A stretch of DNA of 64,000 nt from Fontisubflavum oceani. GTDB taxonomy: Bacteria; Pseudomonadota; Alphaproteobacteria; Rhodobacterales; Rhodobacteraceae. Positions 27,080-36,108 of the stretch are shown piece by piece; positions within the stretch are counted from its first letter, which is position 1, and each line of letters opens with the position of its first letter. Location of the stretch: positions 124,001 through 188,000 of the forward strand of contig NZ_CP129111.1 in assembly GCF_030407165.1 (NCBI RefSeq). Reading direction: 5' to 3'. The notes under the pieces are model-generated. The model was not told where the DNA came from and searched no databases. It was given only the letters and a program-made list of their open reading frames with translations. Position numbers and translations under genes: made by a program.

Positions 27080-28252
27080 TCAGGCTGCAGGCATCCGGCG
27101 TTCCACAAGCTCAGCAAAGAAGCTGCAGCCATACGGGATCGCCTCATCGTTGAAGTTGTATTTTGGGTGATGGACCTTGGCGGTGTCGCCATTGCCGATA
27201 TTCACAAAGGCACCGGGCCGAGACAGAAGCATATAGCTGAAATCCTCCGCGCCCATCCGCGGCGGACGCCCGTAGTGCACGCGCCCCTGCCCGGCAACCG
27301 CCTCGGCAATCTCGGCCGCAATCTCGGCGTTTTTCTCATGGTTCACCGTTACGGGGTATCCCCGGTGATACTCGATATGTGCCGTGCAGCCATAGGCGGC
27401 GGCGGTGGATTGCACGATCTCGATCACGCGGACCTCGGCCATATCGCGAATGCCTTCATCCAGCGTCCGCACCGTGCCGCGCAAAAGGACAGAATTGGGA
27501 ATCACATTCGACGCTTCCGAGCTGGTCTTCATCGTGCAAACCGACACCACCACCTGTTTCAGCGGGTCGACATTGCGGCTCGACACGGTTTGCAGCGCCA
27601 TCACCGCGGCGCAGGTCGCAGGCGTCGGGTCGATGCAGTTATGCGGTTGCGCCGCATGGCCGCCCTTGCCGGTGATGGTGATCTCAAAATCATCCGCCGC
27701 CGCCATGATCGGGCCGGGCGCCACGCCAAACTCGCCCACGGGCAGGCCCGGCTCATTATGCATGCCATAGACTTCTTCGATGCCGAACCGGTCCATCATC
27801 CCGTCATCGACCATCGCCTTGCCGCCCGCGCCGCCTTCTTCGGCGGGCTGAAAGATCACACAGACCGTGCCGTCGAAATTGCGCGTCTCAGCCAGGTATT
27901 TCGCTGTGCCAAGCAGCATTGCGGTATGCCCATCATGGCCGCAGGCATGCATTTTCCCATCGGTTTGAGAGGCATAGGCCAGCCCGGTTTCCTCGTTCAT
28001 CGGCAACGCATCCATATCGGCACGCAGTCCAACACAGCGATCGGCCGTGTTCGTCTTGCCCCGGATCACCCCGACAATGCCCGATTTGCCGATCCCCGTG
28101 ACCACCTCGTCAACGCCAAAGGCCTTAAGCTGCGCCTCGACCAATGCGGTCGTCTTCGGCAAGTCGTATTGTAGTTCAGGGTTGGCGTGAATCTCGCGAC
28201 GCCACCCCGTGATCTCGTCATGCAGCTCGGCAAGGCGATTCTTCACGGGCAT
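27080..28252 (-). CDS. M20 family amidohydrolase, paralogue 3
   Basis: A 390-residue M20D-type amidohydrolase. The metal site reads MHACGHDGHTAMLLGTAKYL, followed by QPAEEGGAGGKAMVDDG, GKGGHAAQPHNCI and MGAEDFSYMLLS. It shares the terminal ERRMPAA with its paralogues but is distinct in NEETGLAYASQTDGK. It begins 4 bases after the stop of the argE-like gene, so translation is probably coupled. With its neighbours it would hydrolyse conjugated amino acids or dipeptides brought in by the divergent Opp-type importer. Confidence 0.93.
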   Translation of the reverse strand: MPVKNRLAELHDEITGWRREIHANPELQYDLPKTTALVEAQLKAFGVDEVVTGIGKSGIVGVIRGKTNTADRCVGLRADMDALPMNEETGLAYASQTDGKMHACGHDGHTAMLLGTAKYLAETRNFDGTVCVIFQPAEEGGAGGKAMVDDGMMDRFGIEEVYGMHNEPGLPVGEFGVAPGPIMAAADDFEITITGKGGHAAQPHNCIDPTPATCAAVMALQTVSSRNVDPLKQVVVSVCTMKTSSEASNVIPNSVLLRGTVRTLDEGIRDMAEVRVIEIVQSTAAAYGCTAHIEYHRGYPVTVNHEKNAEIAAEIAEAVAGQGRVHYGRPPRMGAEDFSYMLLSRPGAFVNIGNGDTAKVHHPKYNFNDEAIPYGCSFFAELVERRMPAA

Positions 28253-28256
28253 CGGG

Positions 28257-29416
28257 TTACTCCTCTGTCAGAATGTCCAACAGGCGGGCCATGAAACGCT
28301 CGCCTTGCTGAAACTGGTCAATGGTTATGAACTCATTTGGCTGATGCGCCTGTTCGATATTGCCGGGGCCGCAAACCACGGCGGAATAGCCGCCCGCCTG
28401 AAACTGCCCGGCTTCGGTGCCGAAGCTCACCACATGGGTGGCATTGTCACCGGTCAGGCGGCGCACCATGGCTTCGGCGGCGCCGTCAGTCTCGGGGCTC
28501 AGCCCGGCACATCCCAAAGCGGGTCGGCCTGGATGAAGCAAGACGGCTCAACCGCCTGCATCTCCGCCTCCAGTTTGCGGACCTCGGTCAGATAGCGGTC
28601 GGCCCAGTCCTGTGGCGACTCGTTGGGGACGCAACGAAATGACAGGACAAACCGGCAATCCTTCGCCGTGATGTTATGCGCCGTGCCACCTTCGATCTTG
28701 CCGACATGGATCGTTGTGTAGGGCGGATCAAACGGGTTGCCCGGATCGGCGTTGGCCCGGTTTTCGGCATTCATCCGATTGGCCCAGTTGATCAGCTTGG
28801 CGCCTTCCATGATCGCCGAGACGCCGCGATCTTGCAGCGAGCTATGCACTTCGAACCCGCGGACATGCATATCGAATCCGGTGCCGCCCTTATGGCCGGT
28901 CACCGTCCGCATTTCGGTTGGTTCGCCAATGATCGCAAGGGCCGCCTTAGGCATATGCGGCTGCATCGCGGCGATCATCGGCGGCGCGCCGATACAGCCG
29001 ATTTCCTCATCGCGGGTCAGGCAGATTTGCAGCGGGCGTTTCAACCCGCGCTCCAATGCCGGCGCGACCAGGCTCAGCGCCAGCGCATCGAAACCCTTCA
29101 TGTCGCAGGTACCGCGCCCATAGAGCTTGCCATCGCGTTCCGTCACCTGAAACGGGTCGGTGTCCCAGGCCTGTCCATCGACCGGCACAACGTCGGTATG
29201 ACCCGACAGAATGACGCCGCCCGTGTCTTCCGGCCCCAAATGCGCGTAAAGCGAAGCCTTGGACCCATCCTCGTTGTAATCGCGATGACAGGTGACGCCG
29301 AGATCGGTGAGATACCCTTCCACCCAATCGACCAGTTCCAAGTTCGAATCCCGGCTGACGGTCGGAAAAGAAACAAGCTTTTCAAGCAGTTCCCGCGCAG
29401 AAAGGGCGGCTCGCAT
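28257..29416 (-). pseudogene. Acetylornithine deacetylase/ArgE-like M20A amidohydrolase, frameshifted near 28502
   Basis: The first 305 residues (29416-28499) are a typical ArgE/DapE-type deacylase: ILSGHTDVVPVDGQAWDTDPF and YGRGTCDMKGFDALAL carry the metal ligands, and CLTRDEEIGCIGAPPMI the catalytic acid pair. The frame then stops just after PLWDVPG, while the adjacent frame continues LSPETDGAAEAMVRRLTGDN and HVVSFGTEAGQFQ to the normal end at 28257. Adding one base at 28502/28503 joins them into about 386 residues. AGGAG precedes the start. It is the first gene of the amidohydrolase operon. Given the neighbours, a catabolic deacylase is more likely than arginine biosynthesis. Confidence 0.88.
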
Positions 29417-29640
29417 CCTCGACTCCTATAGGTGAATACGGCTGACCCTGTGCCGAACCCGCCGCGTCGTCAAGCCCAGCCTGTGACAAGTGCCTAAGTC
29501 TTGTGCATCTGCCTGAACGTCACGCAAGAGCCCTCCGATTGCCGCTTGCGGGCCGCGAATTTCCTGTTACCGTCACTCACATTGCTTGCACCCGCCCATC
29601 AGAGGCCGGGACAATACCAACTGGTGAGGAGCGTCACACG

Positions 29641-30647
29641 ATGCCCGATGGGGGTCTGCCCTCTGTCCTTGATGTAAAGGACCTCAAAACTGTTTTCCGC
29701 ACCCGGCGCGGCGAAGTCCATGCCGTGAATGATGTGAGCTTCCACCTGGAACCGGGGGAACTGCTCGGTGTGGTTGGCGAAAGCGGCTCTGGAAAATCGG
29801 TGACGATGATGTCGCTGATCGGCCTTCTGCCGATGCCCCCGGCCGAAGTGCGCAATGGCCAAGTTCTGTTCGAAGGGCAGGATTTGCTGACTTGCAACGA
29901 AGACGAATTGCGCGCCGTGCGTGGCGCCCGCATCGGCTTTGTGTTCCAGGATCCGATGACCTCGCTGAACCCGGTGTTCAATGTCGGCTATCAGATCACC
30001 GAACCGCTCAGAAAGCATATGGGGTTGAACAAATCCCAGGCTCGAAAGCGCGCGGTCGAGCTTCTGGAACTGGTCGGCATTCCCGACGCGGCCCGCCGCT
30101 TGGGCGACTATCCGCACCAGTTTTCGGGGGTATGCGCCAGCGGGTGATGATTGCCATCGCGCTGGCCTGCGACCCGAAAGTGTTGATCGCCGACGAGCCG
30201 ACCACCGCGCTCGATGTGACGATCCAAGCGCAAATTCTCGAACTGGTGAAAGAACTGCGCCAGAAGCTCGGCATGGCCATCGTCTGGATCACCCATGATT
30301 TGGGCGTGATCGCCGGCATCGCAGACCGGGTTATGGTGATGTATGGCGGTCAGGTGGTCGAGCAAGGCCCGGTGCGCGAATTATTCGCCAACCCGAAGCA
30401 TCCTTATACAAGAATGCTGTTGGAAACGGTGCCCTCCGTCACCGGTGAGCGCTCCGAACGCTTGCAGGTCATCGAAGGTCAGCCGCCGATTTTGGGCCAT
30501 GCGCCGGATAGCTGCCCGTTCCGCGCCCGTTGTCCCCTCGCATTCGACCGCTGTGCAAAGGAAAACCCGCTGCGTGTTCCGGTTGGCCCGTCACATGACG
30601 CCGCCTGTTTCTGGGACGTAGATAAGGGGGCGCCCCGCGATGTTTGA
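29641..30647 (+). pseudogene. Oligopeptide ABC transporter ATP-binding protein OppD-like, frameshifted near 30130
   Basis: An Opp/Dpp-type ATPase. Walker A GVVGESGSGKSVTMMS, the Q-loop FVFQDPMTSLNP, and Walker B VLIADEPTTALDVT are present. The frame breaks inside the ABC signature: it reads PHQFSGVCASG-stop (30147), while the next frame carries GGMRQRVMIAIALACDP onward to 30647. A G run of five at 30126-30130, where six are needed, explains it; the restored signature is FSGGMRQRV. The C-terminus has the OppD/F cysteine region CPFRARCPLAFDRC, which can hold an iron-sulfur cluster. GAGGAG precedes the start. It overlaps the next gene by 8 bases. Confidence 0.9.
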
Positions 30648-31671
30648 CGCCAGCGCGAACAAGAAGCTTGTCGAGGTCGACGGGCTGAAAATGTACTTCC
30701 CGATTTATAGTGGGCTGCTGCGCCGCCATACCGGCAATGTGAAGGCCGTGGATGGGGTGAGCTTCGATATTTTCGAGGGGGAAACCCTCGGCCTGGTTGG
30801 CGAAAGCGGCTGCGGTAAATCCACCTGCGGACGCGCCATCCTGCGGCTCTATGAGCCGACGGAAGGGTCGATTCGCATTGATGGCGAAGAGATTGCTCAT
30901 GTCGGGTTCGACAAGCTCCGCAAGATGCGCCCGACCATGCAAATGGTGTTCCAAGACCCGCAAGCGAGCCTCAACCCGCGGATGACCGTGGCCGCGATTA
31001 TCGGCGAGCCACTTTCGGAGCATTCCGGCAAGTCGAAAGACGAGCAACTTGAACGCATCTATGAGTTGATGGATGCGGTCGGCCTGAACCGCGATTTCGC
31101 CAATCGCTACCCGCATGAGTTTTCCGGCGGTCAGCGACAGCGCATCGGCATCGCCCGCGCCCTGGCGCTGAACCCGAAATTCATCGTCTGTGACGAACCG
31201 ATTGCGGCGCTGGACGTGTCGATCCAGGCACAAGTCGTCAATCTTCTAGAAGATTTGCAGCAGAAACTCGGCTTGACCTATCTGTTCATCTCCCATGACC
31301 TCTCGATGGTGCGCCATATCGCGGACCGGGTCGCGGTGATGTATCTGGGCAAAGTGGTTGAGCTTGCCCCGCGCGAGGGGCTCTATGCCGACCCGCTCCA
31401 CCCCTATACCAAGGCGCTCCTGTCGGCCGTGCCAGAACCCGATCCGGTTGCCCATGACAATGCCAATCGCACGATCCTGGAGGGCGATGTCCCAAGTCCG
31501 TCAAACCCACCGCAAGGCTGCAACTTCTGCACGCGCTGCCCCGCAGTGATGGATATCTGTCGCCAGGTCGACCCCGAATTCAAAGAGGTGAAACCCGGCC
31601 GCTACGTCGCCTGCCACCTCTATGACGACACCAAGACGACCGCTGAACCAACGGCGGCGGCTGAGGCCTGA
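30640..31671 (+). CDS. Oligopeptide ABC transporter ATP-binding protein OppF-like
   Basis: A 343-residue ATPase of the peptide/nickel transporter family. It has Walker A LVGESGCGKSTCGRAI, the Q-loop MVFQDPQASLNPRMT, the signature FSGGQRQRIGIARALAL, Walker B FIVCDEPIAALDVS, and the C-terminal CNFCTRCPAVMDIC region typical of OppF/DppF. It overlaps the OppD-like gene by 8 bases and is followed after 27 bases by the solute-binding protein gene, so it provides the second nucleotide-binding subunit of the importer. Confidence 0.94.
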   Translation: MFDASANKKLVEVDGLKMYFPIYSGLLRRHTGNVKAVDGVSFDIFEGETLGLVGESGCGKSTCGRAILRLYEPTEGSIRIDGEEIAHVGFDKLRKMRPTMQMVFQDPQASLNPRMTVAAIIGEPLSEHSGKSKDEQLERIYELMDAVGLNRDFANRYPHEFSGGQRQRIGIARALALNPKFIVCDEPIAALDVSIQAQVVNLLEDLQQKLGLTYLFISHDLSMVRHIADRVAVMYLGKVVELAPREGLYADPLHPYTKALLSAVPEPDPVAHDNANRTILEGDVPSPSNPPQGCNFCTRCPAVMDICRQVDPEFKEVKPGRYVACHLYDDTKTTAEPTAAAEA

Positions 31672-31698
31672 AATGAGCAACCCAACAAGGAGAGAGAC

Positions 31699-33405
31699 AT
31701 GAACTCTAAGACACTTCTACTAGGGGCGGCGGCAGCCTTTATGCTGTCCCCCGTGGCAGCGATGGCCGAGCGCGGCTCATCGGGCCATCTCAACATCATC
31801 TATTGGCAAGCGCCCTCGACGCTCAATCCATATCTCTCGGGTGGTACGAAAGAGGTGGAATCGGCATCTCTGGTCCTCGAAAGCCTGGCGCGTTTTGACA
31901 ACACCGGGACCATGGTGCCTTGGCTCGCAACTGAAATCCCAACCATTGAGAATGGTGGTGTGGCCGAGGATCTGACCTCAATCACGTGGACCTTGGCCGA
32001 AGGCGTTATGTGGTCTGATGGCACGGCGCTGACGCCTGCCGACCTCATATTCACCTGGGAATACTGCACCCATCCCGAAGGCGGCTGTGCACAGGCCAGC
32101 TATTTCGATGGCGTCACCAGCGTTGAGGACTTGGGCGATAACCAAGTGCGCGTAAACTTCGCGGCCCCGACACCATTCCCTTACACCGCCTTTGTCGGCG
32201 CTGAGAGCCCGATCATCCAAGCCGCGCAATTCGCGGAGTGCCTTGGCGCCCGCGCCCCGGAATGCACCGACGCCAACTTTGGACCGATTGGCACCGGCCC
32301 CTTCGTTGTGACCGATTTCCGGCCTAATGACGTCATTGAGTTCGTGGCCAACGAGAACTTCCGCTTCCCCGATCGTCCGTATTTCGAAACCGTGACCTTC
32401 AAAGGCGGCGGTGATGCAGCGGCAGCGGCGCGGTCGGTTCTGGAAACTGGCGAGTTCGACTATGCCTGGAACCTCCAGATCGACCCAACCATCCTGGCGC
32501 AGATGGAAGCGCAGGGGAACGGTACGGTCGTGACCGCGTTCGGCACCTCGGTTGAGCGTCTGCACTTGAACCAGTTCAATCCTGATCCAGCTCTTGGCGA
32601 TGTGCGCTCGACAGCCGATGCCGGCCCGCATCCGTTCCTGACAAACCCGGTGATTGGCCAAGCAATGTCGATGGCGATCGACCGCGCGCTTCTCGTGGAA
32701 GTGGGATATGGGGCCGGCGGTCAGCCGACCTGTAACGTGCTGCCAGCGCCCGAGCTCTATGCCTCGACCGCCAATGACAGCTGCTTGGTCCAGGACATCG
32801 CGGGAGCCAATGCGCTCTTGGATGAAGCCGGCATCGTCGACACCAATGGCGACGGTATCCGCGAAGCCGATGGTGTACCGCTCCAGGTGCTCTATCAGAC
32901 CTCGACCAACGCCGTCCGTCAGGACACCCAAGCCTTGGTGAAGCAGTGGTGGAGCGAGATCGGTATCGACGCCGAGCTGCGCAACATCGATGCGTCGGTC
33001 TTCTTCGGTGGTGATCCGGCCTCTCCGGATACGTTCCAGAAGTTCTACGCCGATATCGAGATGTACACCAACAACTTCGCTGGTGTGGATCCGCAGGCTT
33101 ATATGGCCAACTGGCGCTGCAACGAGATCCCGGGCCCCGACACCCAGTGGCAGGGTTCCAACATCCAGCGCTTCTGTGATCCGGCCTATGATGCGCTCGT
33201 CGATGAGATGGCCATGACAGCCGATCTTCAGGAACGTGGCCGCATCGCGCGTGAGATGAACGATATGATCATGCAGAGCTACTCGATCATTCCGCTCGTT
33301 CACCGTGGCGGCGTGTCGGCTCATGCCAACTCGCTCGAAGGCATCCGCATGTCCGACTGGGACAGCGAGCTGTGGAACATCATGGATTGGCGTCGCGCCG
33401 AATAA
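31699..33405 (+). CDS. Peptide ABC transporter solute-binding protein (family 5)
   Basis: A 568-residue periplasmic binding protein with a signal peptide (MNSKTLLLGAAAAFMLSPVAAMAE). Family 5 blocks are WTLAEGVMWSDGTALTPADLIFTWEY, GPIGTGPFVVTDFRPND, and a conserved C-terminal IIPLVHRGGVSAHANSL. Three cysteine pairs in the mature part may form periplasmic disulfides. AAGGAGAGAGAC precedes the start. It gives the importer its specificity; with three N-acyl-amino-acid hydrolases next door, a peptide or acylated amino acid ligand is likely but unproven. Confidence 0.93.
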   Translation: MNSKTLLLGAAAAFMLSPVAAMAERGSSGHLNIIYWQAPSTLNPYLSGGTKEVESASLVLESLARFDNTGTMVPWLATEIPTIENGGVAEDLTSITWTLAEGVMWSDGTALTPADLIFTWEYCTHPEGGCAQASYFDGVTSVEDLGDNQVRVNFAAPTPFPYTAFVGAESPIIQAAQFAECLGARAPECTDANFGPIGTGPFVVTDFRPNDVIEFVANENFRFPDRPYFETVTFKGGGDAAAAARSVLETGEFDYAWNLQIDPTILAQMEAQGNGTVVTAFGTSVERLHLNQFNPDPALGDVRSTADAGPHPFLTNPVIGQAMSMAIDRALLVEVGYGAGGQPTCNVLPAPELYASTANDSCLVQDIAGANALLDEAGIVDTNGDGIREADGVPLQVLYQTSTNAVRQDTQALVKQWWSEIGIDAELRNIDASVFFGGDPASPDTFQKFYADIEMYTNNFAGVDPQAYMANWRCNEIPGPDTQWQGSNIQRFCDPAYDALVDEMAMTADLQERGRIAREMNDMIMQSYSIIPLVHRGGVSAHANSLEGIRMSDWDSELWNIMDWRRAE

Positions 33406-33423
33406 TCCCATGATCCTCTGACC

Positions 33424-33455
33424 TTGCGCCGTCCCGCCCGCTCGGGGCGGCGCAA
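33424..33455 (+). promoter_or_regulatory. Stable intercistronic hairpin after the solute-binding protein gene
   Basis: TTGCGCCGTCCCG and CGGGGCGGCGCAA form a 13-pair stem with one G-T wobble and a 6-base loop. No T-run follows. Such hairpins after binding-protein genes commonly stabilise the upstream mRNA and lower downstream expression. Confidence 0.55.
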
Positions 33456-33475
33456 CAAAAGATCGGGCCCCATAT

Positions 33476-34096
33476 ATGAGCATCGAGATTTATCTGGCCT
33501 ATCTGGCGACCGTGGGCGTGTTTTTCGCCTCGCCTCCCGGTCCGAGCCAGCTTCTGATGATCTCCCACTCCATGCGTCATGGCCCGCGTCGCAGCGGCTG
33601 GACCGTCGCCGGTGACCTTTCCGCGAATTTCTTACAAATGCTGGCCGCCGGTTTCGGCTTGGCCGCTTTGATCGCCACCACCGATTGGGCGCTTGATGTG
33701 ATCAAATGGGCCGGTGTCGCCTATCTGGTCTGGATGGGCATTCGCACCTTCCGCGCAGCCCCCACGCCCCCTGGCGAGGCGGCCCGGCTGGCCTCCGCCC
33801 GGCAGCTCTATTTCCAGGGCTTCTTTACCTCCGCGTCGAACCCCAAAGCGGTGTTCTTCTTCGCCGCCCTTTTCCCGCAATTCATCACGCCGGAGGCCGC
33901 GATCTGGCCCCAGCTTCTGATCTTGGGAGCGACCTATCTCGTGATCGATGGCGTGATCCTCTTCATCTACGGCGCGACGGCGGCCCGGCTCTTTGCCCGG
34001 CTCGCCTCCCGCGGCCGCCTCCTCAACCGCCTTTCGGGCAGTGCCATGATTGGCGCCGCAGGTCTTCTGGCCCTGCGCGACGCCCAGGCACGATGA
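33476..34096 (+). CDS. LysE family translocator (amino acid exporter)
   Basis: A 206-residue membrane protein with about six hydrophobic helices and the LysE/RhtB signature: FFASPPGPSQLLMISHSMRHG near the N-terminus, then GVAYLVWMGIRTFRAAP and SNPKAVFFFAALFPQFI. Members export amino acids or homoserine lactone-like compounds with the proton gradient. It lies inside the importer operon, between the binding-protein and permease genes. This suggests it releases excess amino acids when imported peptides or conjugates are hydrolysed, as LysE does during dipeptide feeding in Corynebacterium. The coupling is inferred. Confidence 0.9.
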   Translation: MSIEIYLAYLATVGVFFASPPGPSQLLMISHSMRHGPRRSGWTVAGDLSANFLQMLAAGFGLAALIATTDWALDVIKWAGVAYLVWMGIRTFRAAPTPPGEAARLASARQLYFQGFFTSASNPKAVFFFAALFPQFITPEAAIWPQLLILGATYLVIDGVILFIYGATAARLFARLASRGRLLNRLSGSAMIGAAGLLALRDAQAR

Positions 34097-34127
34097 CCCG
34101 CCTCGTTTTGCAAAGGGACCGCACCAT

Positions 34128-35135
34128 ATGCTGACCTATACAATCCGGCGATTGCTGCTGGCGATCCCGACCCTGCTGTTCATCAGCTTCATCATCTTCC
34201 TGATCGTGAAGCTGTCGCCCTCGGATCCGACGGCGGGCCTACCGCTGACGATCCCGCCAGAGGTGCGGGAACAGATTCGTGAAAGCCTGGGCGTGAACCA
34301 ACCCGTCTTCGTGCAGTATCTCCGATGGCTGCAACTCATGGTTTGGAACGAGCCGCTGCACCTGATCGAAAGCTGGACCGGCTGGCAGGTCGGGCCGGAA
34401 GGGCCCCGGATCATCTCCTACCAGACCCGCTCGCCGGTGATGGAACTGATCATGCAGCGGATGCCGCAAACCCTCTGGGTCGTCGGCATCAGCTATATCG
34501 TCGGCATCCTGATCGCCCTGCCGATCGGGATCATCTCGGCCTACCGGCAGTATTCCTGGTTCGATCAGATCGGGACGTTCATCTCGATGCTCGGCTTCTC
34601 AGTTCCGACTTTCTTCACCGGGGTTCTGTTCATCGTGATCTTCGCGGTCAATCTGGGTTGGTTCCCAAGCGTCTATGACACAACCCATGTGGTGACCGAT
34701 TGGGATAGCTTCATCGTCCAACTGAAGCAGATCATTATGCCGGTCATGGTCTTGGGCCTGTTCAACGCCAGCCAGATCAGCCGCTTCATGCGCGCCTCGA
34801 TGCTCGACAACCTGAACCAGGACTACGTCCGCACCGCCCGCGCCAAGGGCCTGACCGAGAAGGTCGTGGTTCTGGTCCATGTGCTGCGCAACTCGCTGAT
34901 CCCGGTTGTGACCGTGATTGCACTCAACGTGCCCGCCGTCTTTGGCGGCGCCATCATCACCGAGCAGGTCTTCAAGGTGAACGGGATCGGTCAGTTGCTG
35001 ATCATCGCGATCCAGTCGGGTGATGTGCCGACCGTGCAAACCGTGTCCTTTATTTTCGCCGTGTTGATCGTGCTCTTTAACCTCATCGCCGATGTCCTTT
35101 ATGGCGTGCTCGACCCGAGGATCCGCTATGACTGA
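34128..35135 (+). CDS. Peptide ABC transporter permease, OppB/DppB-like
   Basis: A 335-residue permease. It starts MLTYTIRRLLLAIPTLLFIS, typical of DppB/OppB subunits, and has the cytoplasmic EAA loop region RFMRASMLDNLNQDYVRTARAKGL near residues 220-243, which contacts the ATPases. Six membrane helices are visible, and the end VLYGVLDPRIRYD is characteristic. A longer-than-usual periplasmic segment (EPLHLIESWTGWQVGPEG) follows helix one. The start at 34128 has AAAGGGA upstream. It overlaps the next permease gene by 8 bases. Confidence 0.94.
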   Translation: MLTYTIRRLLLAIPTLLFISFIIFLIVKLSPSDPTAGLPLTIPPEVREQIRESLGVNQPVFVQYLRWLQLMVWNEPLHLIESWTGWQVGPEGPRIISYQTRSPVMELIMQRMPQTLWVVGISYIVGILIALPIGIISAYRQYSWFDQIGTFISMLGFSVPTFFTGVLFIVIFAVNLGWFPSVYDTTHVVTDWDSFIVQLKQIIMPVMVLGLFNASQISRFMRASMLDNLNQDYVRTARAKGLTEKVVVLVHVLRNSLIPVVTVIALNVPAVFGGAIITEQVFKVNGIGQLLIIAIQSGDVPTVQTVSFIFAVLIVLFNLIADVLYGVLDPRIRYD

Positions 35136-36057
35136 TGCCCCCATCATTCCGGCCGATGACGGCCTCGAAGACTACCGCCCGCCGCGCAACCAGTGGTGGG
35201 ATGTGTGGGACCAGTTCAAAACCCATAAGGGCGCGATGCTGGGCCTGGGCTTCTTTATCTTTGCCCTGCTCTTCGTCTTTATCGGTCCGCTGGTCTGGAC
35301 CATCGACCCGACCTATATCGACATCCGCGCGCGCAACTCCGGCCCGAGCCTCGCCCATCCGATGGGCACCGACCAATTGGGCCGCGACACGCTGGCCCGG
35401 ATGATGGCCGGCGGGCAGACATCGATTGCCGTGGGCTTGACTGCGATGTTGCTCAGCTTGGTGCTCGGCACATTGATCGGCGTGTTGGCGGGCTATTTCA
35501 AGCGGCTCGACGGGCTTTTGATGCGGACCACGGATTTGTTCCTGGCGATGCCGCTTCTGCCGCTGCTCTTGGTCATCATCATGCTGTTCCGCGACCAACT
35601 CCGCGCAGCCTTCGGCCCTGAGGGCGGCATTTTCATCCTGATCGTCTTCGTGATCGGCATCACCTCCTGGATGCAAACCGCGCGGGTTGTGCGCGGCGAT
35701 GTGTTGGCTCTGAAAGAACGCGAGTTTGTGCTGGCGGCCAAATCCATCGGCACGCCGTCACACCGGATGATCCTCCGCCATGTGCTGCCCAATGTGATGT
35801 CACCGATCATGGTTTCGGCCACGCTTGGCATCGCGAACGCCATCATCACCGAAAGCGCGCTGTCTTTCTTGGGTCTCGGCTTCCCAAGCGACTTCCCCAC
35901 CTGGGGTCGGCTGCTCTTTGACGCCACCGATTGGCTGCAACAGAACCCTGAGCGAGTAATCTGGCCCGGCATGGCGATCTCGCTGACCGTGCTGAGCGTG
36001 AACTATATCGGCGACGGTCTCCGCGACGCGCTCGATCCGCGTATTCGGGGTCGGTAA
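35128..36057 (+). CDS. Peptide ABC transporter permease, OppC/DppC-like
   Basis: A 309-residue second permease. It has the DppC-type hallmarks HPMGTDQLGRDTLARMMAGG and the EAA loop (LALKEREFVLAAKSIGTPSH), followed by SALSFLGLGFPSDFPTWGRLL and the end YIGDGLRDALDPRIRGR. The N-terminal soluble tail (DDGLEDYRPPRNQWWDVWDQF) precedes helix one. It completes the D-F-A-LysE-B-C importer operon. A GC hairpin follows the stop. Confidence 0.94.
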   Translation: MTDAPIIPADDGLEDYRPPRNQWWDVWDQFKTHKGAMLGLGFFIFALLFVFIGPLVWTIDPTYIDIRARNSGPSLAHPMGTDQLGRDTLARMMAGGQTSIAVGLTAMLLSLVLGTLIGVLAGYFKRLDGLLMRTTDLFLAMPLLPLLLVIIMLFRDQLRAAFGPEGGIFILIVFVIGITSWMQTARVVRGDVLALKEREFVLAAKSIGTPSHRMILRHVLPNVMSPIMVSATLGIANAIITESALSFLGLGFPSDFPTWGRLLFDATDWLQQNPERVIWPGMAISLTVLSVNYIGDGLRDALDPRIRGR

Positions 36058-36070
36058 CTCTCTAATGCCC

Positions 36071-36093
36071 CGCCCGGTGCCAATCACCGGGCG
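36071..36093. terminator. Hairpin at the end of the importer operon
   Basis: CGCCCGGTG and CACCGGGCG pair perfectly around a 5-base loop between the convergent importer operon and the YiiX-like gene. No T-run follows on either strand. Confidence 0.5.
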
Positions 36094-36108
36094 GCGCGAC
36101 CTGCGGGG

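Noticed and set aside
25894..27153. Long plus-strand open frame across the second M20 gene
   Set aside because: It is antisense to a fully conserved amidohydrolase and shows the composition of a shadow frame with no family match.
29342..29352. GTTCGAATCCC resembling a tRNA T-loop
   Set aside because: It lies inside the ArgE-like coding sequence. No acceptor stem, D-arm or anticodon arm can be formed around it.
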